Source: Phycisphaerales bacterium UBA7812 (lineage in GTDB: Bacteria > Planctomycetota > Phycisphaerae > Phycisphaerales > UBA1924). Taken from it: a stretch of 36,087 bases of DNA. Below the pieces are notes generated by a model that saw only the letters and a program-made list of their open reading frames with translations, was not told the DNA's origin and ran no database searches. The stretch spans positions 1 to 36,087 of the forward strand of contig DLBY01000163.1 of NCBI GenBank assembly GCA_002480345.1, read 5' to 3'. Every line of letters starts with the position of its first letter. Position 1 is the stretch's first letter. The position numbers were made by a program, and so were the translations under genes. Below, one piece after another: positions 8,194 through 16,500 of the stretch.

Positions 8194-9026
8194 GCGCGCG
8201 GGTGTGGACATCGCCCGCGTCTCGGCGCGGGTTTTCGCTGCTGGAGTTGCTCGTCGCGATCGGGCTGCTCGCGGTGCTGATCGGCGCGGTGTACGCGTTC
8301 ATCACGACGCTGTTTGCGCGTGAGACACGCGCCCTGGACGAGGCGGCGCGATCGCAGACGGCGCTGATGGTGTTCGATCGCCTGGAGAGTGACCTGATGG
8401 GGGCAATCGCGACGGGGCCCTCGGGGCGCACGGGGCTGTCGGGCACGCGGGAGCAGCTAACAGTGGCGCACCGTTCGGTCTTGCCCGGCTCGGCGTCGGC
8501 GCCGTGGTCGGATGCGCAGTGGACGACAATCCGGTTCGATCGGCGGCGCGGGCGGATCTCGATCGAGCGGCGCGACGGCGAGGCAGAGTCTCCGGGCGAG
8601 CCGACGCCGTACCCGGTCCCGGTGCGTGCGGCTCGGTTCCGTTACTACGACGGATCGGGTTGGCGGGAGTCGTTCAACTCGGCGCGCGGGCTTCCCGTCG
8701 CGGTCGAGCTCGCGCTGTGGTTTGGGGAGGTTGCGGTCGAGGATGACGCGTTGCCTCTGGAGGATGAGCGGGGCTTGGACGGCGATGGCCGCGTGCGAGG
8801 TTTCGAGCCTGACGAGCCGTTCGATCCGAGCGCGATGAGTCTCGAGGAGCTCGCGCGGATGACGGGCGGGTTCGGCGGGGATGGCGACGCCCCGGATCCG
8901 GAGCTCGAGCTCGAGGATCTTGGGCAGCCTGATCGGGTCCGCCTGATCACGATCCCCGATGCGCGGGTTCCGCGGATGGTCCGGCGGGCGAGCGGGCCCT
9001 CTTTCTCGGCGGGGGGTGTGCCTTGA
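8190..9026 (+). CDS. GspJ-like minor pseudopilin
   Basis: 278 residues from a GTG start overlapping the upstream stop by four bases. The leader ends at Gly14, with cleavage before Phe15 in RRGFSLLELLVAIGLL and Glu at +5 (E19). The helix continues into ALDEAARSQTALMVFDRLESDLMGAI, and a beta-rich body contains FRYYDGSGWRESF, a pattern common in GspJ proteins. Between about 195 and 240 there is an acidic, Gly/Asp-rich insert, as in the neighbours. GspJ normally sits in the tip complex with GspI and GspK, which agrees with the gene order. Confidence 0.82.
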   Translation: MSARVWTSPASRRGFSLLELLVAIGLLAVLIGAVYAFITTLFARETRALDEAARSQTALMVFDRLESDLMGAIATGPSGRTGLSGTREQLTVAHRSVLPGSASAPWSDAQWTTIRFDRRRGRISIERRDGEAESPGEPTPYPVPVRAARFRYYDGSGWRESFNSARGLPVAVELALWFGEVAVEDDALPLEDERGLDGDGRVRGFEPDEPFDPSAMSLEELARMTGGFGGDGDAPDPELELEDLGQPDRVRLITIPDARVPRMVRRASGPSFSAGGVP

Positions 9027-10918
9027 ACAGGGTGCGAACCCGGCGAGAGACGAGGCGGCGGGGCACGGCGCTCTTCGCGGTGTTGTTCCTGGTGGTCGTC
9101 GCGACGCTGTCGGCGGCATCCATGTTGACGGCGACGGCGGCGGAGCGGACCTCCGTGGTCCGTTCGCTCGAGGAGTTGGAACTGCGGATGGCAGTGCGCT
9201 CGGCGCTCGCGGTCGCGACGGCGGACCTCGCGAGCCAGCGAGAAGCGATGCTGTCGGGAGAAGTTCCGGACGCGCCGGGCTCGGTCCGGATTGATCGCGG
9301 CGAGAACGCGCCGGGGATCGTTGTGGAGTTTGTCCCGGATTCGGCGGGGCGCGTGCTGGCGCCCGAAGCGGGGCGGCTGGACCTGAATTCGGCGCCGCCG
9401 GAGTCGCTCGGGGCGCTTCCCGGGATGACCGAGGCGCTCGCGGCGCGGATCGTGCGCGTGCGGGAGTCGTCCCCGTTCCGGTCGGTCGCGGAAGCGCTCG
9501 CGGTCGAGATGGGGCTCGCGGCGGCGGACGAGGCCGGGGCGGGCGCCGGTGGGAACGACGGCCTTTTGAATGAGAACGCGGACGAGACGGGAACAAGCCC
9601 GGATGGCGCCGGCGGGGCGGGGGGCCTAACCACGGCGGACCTGCCCTCGGCGTTCGACGCAGATTTCGGTGATCCCTCGGGAGATTCGGCATCTGTGGGC
9701 GGTGCGGGGAGCGCCGGAGAGGGTGATGAGGTCGGTGCGTTCGGCGAGGACGGGCGTGGTTCGTGGGCGGACCTGGTGACGGTGTTCGCGGCGGATCCGC
9801 AGGTCGCCTGCGGGGCGAGCGAGCCCGATCGGATCGGGGCACCGCTCGTGAATGTGAACGCGCCGTGGTCGGATCAGCTCGAGCAGCGGGTCGCGGAGGC
9901 GGTGGGGGGCGTCGGCGGGTCGGGTGATCCGATCCGGACGCTGTTCATCGACGCGCCGCGGCTCGGATCGACCGGGGCGCTCGTCGATCTGCTGAACCAG
10001 CGTGGGGTGGATCTGGAGACACTGCGCGGGCTGCTCGATGCGCTGACGACGACGGCGGACCCGTTCCGCCTGGGTCTCGTGGATGTGAATACGGCGCCCG
10101 TCGAGGTGCTCGCGACGCTTCCCGGTCTGGATCGTGATCTCGCGGAAGCGATCGTCGATGCGCGGGAGCGGGTTGACGCGTCGGAGCGGCGCTCGGTGGT
10201 CTGGCTGCTGGAGGAGGGTGTTCTCGACGACGCGGCCTTCCGCGCGTGCGTGGATCGGATCGCGGTGCGATGCCTGCAGTGGCGTTTTACGGTTCGCGCT
10301 TCGTTTGAGCGCGAGGGCGAGTCGTTCGTGGGCTTTGATCCTGATGATGCCGCGCCGGCGCTGCTGCCCGAGGCGGACGAGTTCGGGGTCGCGATCGAAG
10401 AAGAAGACGAGGCGCGGACAGGCGCGTTCGTTGAGTTCGAGGTGGTGCTCGATCTGGCGGACGCGACGCCGCGGATCGCGTACCTGCGCGAGCGGACGGC
10501 GCACGGCTTCGCGGTCGCGGTCGCGTCGCTCCCGGGGTTTGTCGGGGACTTCGGGGACGAGGATCCTGAGGACGAGTGGGGAGAGGATGAGCGAGGGGAT
10601 CTCGCGCTGGAGGATGACCCCGGGGACTGGGCTGATGTCGGAGGAGCAGATCGAGAGGACGAATCGAGCGCTCCGGGGGCGTCGTTCGACGGGATGGGGG
10701 ATTCGCTGATGGACGAATCTCTGCTGGATCTGAGCGATCGGGGCCTGTTCGAGGATGACGAGCCGGGCGACGGGCGGGTATCGTCGGAGCCTGGGCGGGG
10801 CGTCCGCTCGGGCGGGGCGTCGGCAGGTGCAGCGGGCGGCGGCGGCTCGTCGTCGGGCGACAATCGGCTGGGGCGCTGGGCCCCGGCGCGTTCGGGGTCT
10901 CGCGGAGGGAGCGGATGA
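9023..10918 (+). CDS. gspK: GspK-like minor pseudopilin, extended
   Basis: 631 residues, nearly twice the usual GspK. The leader is RRRGTALFAVLFLVVVATL: cleavage after Gly14, and no Glu at +5, which is characteristic of GspK. Two helix-hairpin-helix-like segments are visible, LDLNSAPPESLGALPGM (about 119-135) and VDVNTAPVEVLATLPGL (about 353-369), as expected in the GspK alpha domain. Residues about 165-240 and the C-terminal 120 are acidic and Gly/Ser-rich and probably disordered. The start is TTG at 9023, overlapping the upstream stop (TTGA); an in-frame GTG at 9032 is an alternative. GspK caps the pseudopilus tip and lies where it should, after the J-like gene. Confidence 0.86.
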   Translation: MNRVRTRRETRRRGTALFAVLFLVVVATLSAASMLTATAAERTSVVRSLEELELRMAVRSALAVATADLASQREAMLSGEVPDAPGSVRIDRGENAPGIVVEFVPDSAGRVLAPEAGRLDLNSAPPESLGALPGMTEALAARIVRVRESSPFRSVAEALAVEMGLAAADEAGAGAGGNDGLLNENADETGTSPDGAGGAGGLTTADLPSAFDADFGDPSGDSASVGGAGSAGEGDEVGAFGEDGRGSWADLVTVFAADPQVACGASEPDRIGAPLVNVNAPWSDQLEQRVAEAVGGVGGSGDPIRTLFIDAPRLGSTGALVDLLNQRGVDLETLRGLLDALTTTADPFRLGLVDVNTAPVEVLATLPGLDRDLAEAIVDARERVDASERRSVVWLLEEGVLDDAAFRACVDRIAVRCLQWRFTVRASFEREGESFVGFDPDDAAPALLPEADEFGVAIEEEDEARTGAFVEFEVVLDLADATPRIAYLRERTAHGFAVAVASLPGFVGDFGDEDPEDEWGEDERGDLALEDDPGDWADVGGADREDESSAPGASFDGMGDSLMDESLLDLSDRGLFEDDEPGDGRVSSEPGRGVRSGGASAGAAGGGGSSSGDNRLGRWAPARSGSRGGSG

Positions 10919-12471
10919 GCACGGTTGTTCTCGATCTCGAAGCGGACCGCGTGCTGGCGGTGGAGGCGACGCTCTCGGGGGAGCGGGTGAAGGTGCGTCG
11001 TGCGTTCACGGCGGATGCGCCGCGCTCGGTGCGGGAGGCGGGTGACCCCGAGGCGACGGGCGCGTGGGTGCGGGAGCGACTGGAGGAGCACGGGATCAGG
11101 GCGAAGCGGGCGATCATCGCGGCGGGCCGTGGCGAGGTCTTGGTCAAGCGTTTGCCTGCGCCCACGGATGACCTGAGCAAGAGCGAGCGGCACGAGATGA
11201 TCCGCCTGCAGATGTCGAGGCAGGCGAGCCTGACGAGCGCGTCGAGCGTGATCGACTATGTCGAGTACGAGGCGACGGGCGAGGGTGAGGGGGCGCTGCC
11301 CGGGTTCGTGGTCGCCAGCGCGATGCCGACGGATCGGGTTCGCTCGCGGGAAGCGGCGGCGGACGCGGCGGGGCTGAAACTCGCGGGGATCCGGCTGCGG
11401 ACCGCGGGAGTGCGGGCGCTGCTGGCGCAGGAGTTGGACCCGGGTTGTCCGACGCTCGTGGTGAACCCCGGTGTGGGGTCGGTCGAGTTGCTGATGCTGA
11501 TCGGGGGCGAGGTGGTGTTCTCGCGTTCGATCTCGGCGGGCCTGCCCGATCGGGGCGAGGACACGCACGCGTTCGCGGAGAAGGTCGCGGTCGAGGCGAC
11601 GCGGACGATGGTGAGTTTCCGGGTCTCGGACGAGGGGCGGGACATCGAGCGCGCGGTCGTGCTTTCTGGAGGGGAACTGGGCGCGGCGCTCGCTCGGGAG
11701 ATCGGTGATCGGCTCGAACTCCCGTCGCAGACGCTCGATCCCGCTTCTCTGATCGAGTTCGACGAGAGCATCGACGGGGACCAGCACGCGGCGATCGCAC
11801 CGCTGGCGGGCCTGCTGCTCTGCAAAGCGCGGGGGATCAAGGCGCACGACTTCGCGAATCCGACGGCGCCGCCTGACACGACGGCGGGCGCACGGCAGAT
11901 CGCGCTCGCGGGCGTGTTCCTGGTGATCGTGATCGCGGGCCTGGGCTATGTCTTCGGGCAGCGGACGCTGGGGGAGGCGGAGCGGGCGCGGGATTCGGCA
12001 CGCGAGGCCTACGAGCAGGCGCAGCGGCGATGGGTCGGTTCGCAGCTGGACGGCGCGCGGCTCGGGCACATCAAGGCGTTCACGAGCGAGGAGATCGACT
12101 GGCCGGCGCACCTGGCGCACATCATGGATCTGCTCCCCGACGCGGAGTCGGTGGCGCTGGGACAGATCTCGGCGAGCATTGAGCACGCGGCGTTGTTCGA
12201 GGAGGGCGGGACCCTGGGGGACATGAATGCGTGGCGCGGGAGCGAGACGCTCTCGCTGACGATCACCGGTGCATCGCGCGATCGCGATTACATCGCTCGT
12301 TTCCGGGAGCGGCTGCTCGAGTCGGGGGTGTACACGGTGTCGAGCCAGGGGCCTGAGGTCGAGGATCGGTTCACGCTGCGGATCGCGACGGCGGCCGCGA
12401 GCCCCGTCCCGGAAGAGGACGAGACCGGGACCGCGGAGAGCGCGGACGCGGAGGGGGGGCAGGCCGGATGA
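10915..12471 (+). CDS. GspL-like assembly protein built as a PilM-PilN fusion
   Basis: 518 residues. The first 320 form a PilM/GspL-type actin-like cytoplasmic domain: it opens VVLDLEADRVLAVEA, has a GRGEVLVKRLPAP stretch typical of PilM, and later strands LVVNPGVGSVELLML and ERAVVLSGGELGAALA. One membrane segment follows (about 326-347, IALAGVFLVIVIAGLGYVF), then a short coiled coil and a PilN-like periplasmic domain ending near SGVYTVSSQGPEVED. GspL normally recruits GspE to the membrane; the layout here is closer to a fused pilus PilM and PilN. It overlaps gspK by four bases (ATGA) and the next gene likewise. Confidence 0.82.
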   Translation: MSTVVLDLEADRVLAVEATLSGERVKVRRAFTADAPRSVREAGDPEATGAWVRERLEEHGIRAKRAIIAAGRGEVLVKRLPAPTDDLSKSERHEMIRLQMSRQASLTSASSVIDYVEYEATGEGEGALPGFVVASAMPTDRVRSREAAADAAGLKLAGIRLRTAGVRALLAQELDPGCPTLVVNPGVGSVELLMLIGGEVVFSRSISAGLPDRGEDTHAFAEKVAVEATRTMVSFRVSDEGRDIERAVVLSGGELGAALAREIGDRLELPSQTLDPASLIEFDESIDGDQHAAIAPLAGLLLCKARGIKAHDFANPTAPPDTTAGARQIALAGVFLVIVIAGLGYVFGQRTLGEAERARDSAREAYEQAQRRWVGSQLDGARLGHIKAFTSEEIDWPAHLAHIMDLLPDAESVALGQISASIEHAALFEEGGTLGDMNAWRGSETLSLTITGASRDRDYIARFRERLLESGVYTVSSQGPEVEDRFTLRIATAAASPVPEEDETGTAESADAEGGQAG

Positions 12472-13502
12472 ATCGGCGTGTGACCACCATCTTGATCGGG
12501 GGCGTCGCGGGGCTCGCGGTGCTGGGCGGGGGGGGCGCGTGGGCGTTCCGCTCGGTGTTCTGGAAGGACTACTCGGCGGTCGTTTCGGAGACCGCGGATC
12601 TCGAGCGACGCGCGGAGGCGTTCGAGAGCGGGATGAAGGGATCGCGGGCGATCAAGGTCGGCCTCCGCGACGCGGGCGAAACGATGCTGGGCTCGCAGCA
12701 GGCGGTGGTCGAGCATCGGCTGCGCGGGATGCTCAGCGAGATCGGGGAGCGGAACGGGCTGCAAGAGGTGGTGGTGACGCACGGGCGGCCGCGGGCGGTG
12801 TCGAGCCCGGCGGACGAGCGCGGGTCGGGGATCAGCCGGGGCTTCCGTCGGTTGCTGGGCGATCGCTCTGATTTCGCGGTGGTGCGCGGTCGTGTGCAGG
12901 GCCTCGGCTCGCTCGAGGATGCCGTTCGGACGCTGGCGGACCTGCGGGCGCAGCCCTGGGTGCACCGTGTGGAGGGGTTCACGATCACGCCCAAGGGTCG
13001 GGAGGGGGAGATCTTCGAGCTGAAGGCAGATTACGCGACGATTTTCGCGCCCGAGCTCGTCGAGGGGGACCGGGACGCGCCGGCGCTGGCGAGCCCGGCC
13101 CGGGCGGATGTCGAGGCTCTGGCGGCTGTGGTTTCCCGCGCGCCGTTCCGCTTCGCGGAGGCTCCCGTGGAAGCGCCGCCCCCGCCTCCGCCCCCGGTGG
13201 TGGTGAAGTCGGACCCGCCTGCGCCGCCTCCGCCTCCGTACGACCGCTGGCGGGTGACGGGGGTGCTGGAATCGCTCGAGGGCGAGGGGGGGGTCGAGGT
13301 GATGCTGTATCGCACCGATACCGGGGAGACGCTGAACTTGCGCGTCGGGCAAAGCGTGCTCGGTGCGACACTTCGGAAAGCGGACGGGGAGCGGGCCTGG
13401 TTCGAGAAGGACGGGATGCTCGTCGTGTTGCGTGCGGGGGAGACGCTCGACCGGGCGAGGCCCGCTGAATCGGTACACTCAGACGCGGCCGGCACAGGCT
13501 GA
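12468..13502 (+). CDS. GspM/PilO-like protein with a C-terminal PilP/GspC-like domain
   Basis: 344 residues. A single N-terminal membrane segment (about 6-28, Gly-rich) is followed by a coiled-coil region (35-100) and a PilO-type ferredoxin-like domain (about 100-195; it ends in strands VHRVEGFTITPK and EIFELKADYATIF). A poly-proline linker (235-257) then leads to a small beta domain (259-330) that starts YDRWRVTGVLESLEG and contains ETLNLRVGQSVLG, resembling the secretin-binding domain of PilP or the homology region of GspC. That would let this one protein bridge the inner-membrane platform to the secretin and would explain why no separate gspC or pilP is seen. Function is inferred from architecture and position. 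Confidence 0.75.
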   Translation: MNRRVTTILIGGVAGLAVLGGGGAWAFRSVFWKDYSAVVSETADLERRAEAFESGMKGSRAIKVGLRDAGETMLGSQQAVVEHRLRGMLSEIGERNGLQEVVVTHGRPRAVSSPADERGSGISRGFRRLLGDRSDFAVVRGRVQGLGSLEDAVRTLADLRAQPWVHRVEGFTITPKGREGEIFELKADYATIFAPELVEGDRDAPALASPARADVEALAAVVSRAPFRFAEAPVEAPPPPPPPVVVKSDPPAPPPPPYDRWRVTGVLESLEGEGGVEVMLYRTDTGETLNLRVGQSVLGATLRKADGERAWFEKDGMLVVLRAGETLDRARPAESVHSDAAGTG

Positions 13503-13582
13503 CCGCACACACACATTGACCACCCGCGGCGGGGCTCGTGGGGGCCGGGAGCGGCCCGTTCTCGCTGGGGTGGATGTCAGAC

Positions 13583-13588
13583 AGGGAG
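13583..13588 (+). promoter_or_regulatory. Ribosome binding site that sets the secretin start
   Basis: AGGGAG, six bases before the ATG at 13595. The frame is open from a GTG at 13538, but only the start at 13595 puts a signal peptide directly at the N-terminus. Confidence 0.75.
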
Positions 13589-13594
13589 TTCGCG

Positions 13595-16500
13595 ATGGAT
13601 CGCCGATCTTCTCACGCTTTTTTCGCCGCCGCGTTGGTTTCGGTGGCTGGTCTTCCGGTTTCCGCGTTCTCGCAGGAGGCGGCGCCCGCTGATGGCGCGT
13701 CCGCCGCTGAGGGGGAGACCGGGGCGCGGGCTTCGGCGCCCAACCCCAGGCTGCGGTTTACCTTTAACGGGGCGCCATTCTCGCAGGTGCTCGATTTCTT
13801 CGCGCGGGAGACGGGTCTCCCGGTGATCCGCGAGGCGGAGGTGCCCGGCGGGTCGCTGACTTTCATCAGCGCCGCGGACTACACGCTCAACGAGGCGCTC
13901 GAGATCCTGAACCTGAATCTGGCGATGCACGGGCGGATCCTGGTGCGGCAGGAGAACTTCCTGTACTTCCGGACGCTGGCGGACGCGGCGCGGAAGCCGG
14001 GCAAGGTGTTCAACGCTGAGGACCTCGACGATGTGGATCCGTCGCAGTATCTGACGATCACGATCCCGCTGAGCAACAGCAACGCGGACCAGGTGGTCGA
14101 GCAGGTCAAGCCGTTGATCAAGGCGCCCGGGCTCGCGCAGGCGGTGCAGCCCCAGAACATGGTGATGATCGTGGAGACCGCGGCGCAGTGCGCGCGGATC
14201 CGCGATGTGGTCAAGAACATCGACGCGATCAAGCCCGTTGACTCGGAGTACAAGATCTTCATGCTCGAGCACGCGAAGGCGGCTCAGGCTGTGGAGGCGC
14301 TCAAGGGGCTGGTGGGGCAGCGGATCCTCAAGCAGATCATCGAGAAGGACGGGAAGATCCGCCAGGTCGAGGAGATCGATGTCGCGGGCCTGAGCCTGCA
14401 GGCGGACGAGCGGCTGAACGCGATCATCGCGGTGGGTTCGCAGACGCGGCTGGAGACGGTCGAGGAGCTGATCGCGCTGATCGATGCGCCCGAGGGCGGG
14501 CTCGAGGGCGGGACGAGCGAGCTGTCGACCTTCCGGCTCGAGACGGTGACGCCTGCGCAGGCGAAGACGCAATTGGAGGCGCTGTTCCGGGGTCTGCCCG
14601 AGGCGCGGAAGCCCACGATGATCCCGCTGGACGCGGTGGGCAAGCTGGTGGTGGTCGCGGACCGCGCGCTGTTGCTTCAGGCGACGGCGCTGCTGGGCGA
14701 GTTGGACCCGGCGCCCGCGGGGGGCGAGCCCTTCGAGGCGGCGACGACGGCGCGGGTCATCCCGCTCGAGTACGCGACGGCGCAGGCGGTGGAAGCGATC
14801 GCGCGGCGCATGCTGACGCCCCGGCAGAACCAGATGCTGCGGTTCACACCCACCCCGAGCGGGCAGGGGCTGCTGGTGAGCGGGCCGCCCGCGGATGTGG
14901 AGGCGTTCGCGGAGTTGGTCGCGGGGATCGATCTGAAACCCGAGACTAAGCAGGAGGTGCGCCAGGTGACGGTGCCCGGTTCGGCGGGGGCCTCGGCGAT
15001 CATCGCGAAGGCGGAGGAACTGGACGCGCTGGACGCGGACAGCGCCGACGACCCGGTGCGGGTGATCCTCGACGAGGAGACGCGGACCGCGACGCTGGTG
15101 GGCTCGCGGGCGGCGATCCAGCGGTTCGAGGGACGGCTGCGAGACGCGGCGGGCGCGATCCCGGTGCGGACGACCAAGCGGACCTATACGCCCGAGCATG
15201 TGCGCCCGAGCGAGTTGGCGCAGCGGTTGCCCCGCTTGGCGCGCCCGATGCTCGAGCCCGATGACGGGTCGGTGTTCGTGGCGCCGTCGTTCGAGGCGAT
15301 CGACGAGCTGGACACGCTGGTGATCCGGGCGGAGCCCGAGCAGTTCGCGGTGCTCGACGAGCTGCTCGATCAGCTGGACACGAAGGACGCGACCGGGCAG
15401 CAGCTGCGGGTGATCCCGGTGCGGGGGGACAGCCCCGACGCGCTGATCGCGCGGGCGGAGGACCTGGTGGCGCAGCGGGTCGGGATGCTGGACGACAAGG
15501 ACCCGGCGGCGGCACCGATGTCGATCGAGTTCGACGAGCTGAGCGGGAACCTGATCGCGCGGGGCACGCCCGAGGCGCTGCGCTTGCTGGACGAGAGCCT
15601 GCGGCTGGCGCAGCAGCTCACGCCCCCTGCGCGTTCGACGCGGATCATCGATGTGCGCAATGTCGAGGCGAAGAACATCCTTCCGGCGCTCACGGAGTTG
15701 CTCGAGTCGGCGGATCCCGTCGACCCCTCGCGGGCGGTGCCCGACCCGACGATCCGGGCGATCGATCGGACCAACTCGCTGCTGGTGACCGCGGAGGACG
15801 CCCAGCACAGGCTGATCCAGGACTTCGTGCGTCGGCTCGACACCGTCGAGCAGGGGGAGCTGCCCCCGCTGAAGCTGCTGCAGGTGCGGACGGCGGATGT
15901 GAACGCGGTCGCGTCGATGCTGACCCAGCAGTACAACAGCCGCCCGCCCGCGGAGCGGACCGCGAAGCCCGTGCAGGTGCGTGCTGACGGCGCGACGGGG
16001 ACGCTGATCGTCAGCGCCCACGAGGACCTGTTCGGCGAGATCAAGACCTTCGTGGACGAGCTGAACGAGGACCGGACGGACGGTCCGGCGCGGGAGACCT
16101 TCCTGTTCCCGTTGAAGGTCGCGCGGGCGACGGATGTCGCGAGCGCGATGAACAAGCTGTACCCCGAACCGCCGATGCCGCGGGACCGGCGGGGCAACCC
16201 CATGCCCTGGTTGCAGAAGCAGAAGGAAGTGACGGTCAGCGCGGACGCGTCGAGCAACAGCCTGATCATCGACGCGCCGGCGGAGCGCCGGGAGAGCCTG
16301 GAGACGCTTGCGGAGACGCTGGACCGGGTCGAGGTGCCGCCTGTCGCGAAGCTGCAGACCTACCGCGTGGAGCGGGCGGACCTGAGGACCGTCGCGACGA
16401 TGCTGACGGGGTTGGCGCGGCGGGGGACGCTGAGCGGGCCCGCGCAGCCGGGCAAGCAGAAGGTGGAGGTGGTCGTCGAGGTCGAGCCCGAGAGCAACAC

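Noticed and set aside
13538..13594. Longer secretin start at GTG 13538
   Set aside because: It would put 19 hydrophilic residues in front of the signal peptide, while ATG 13595 has a good ribosome site at six bases.
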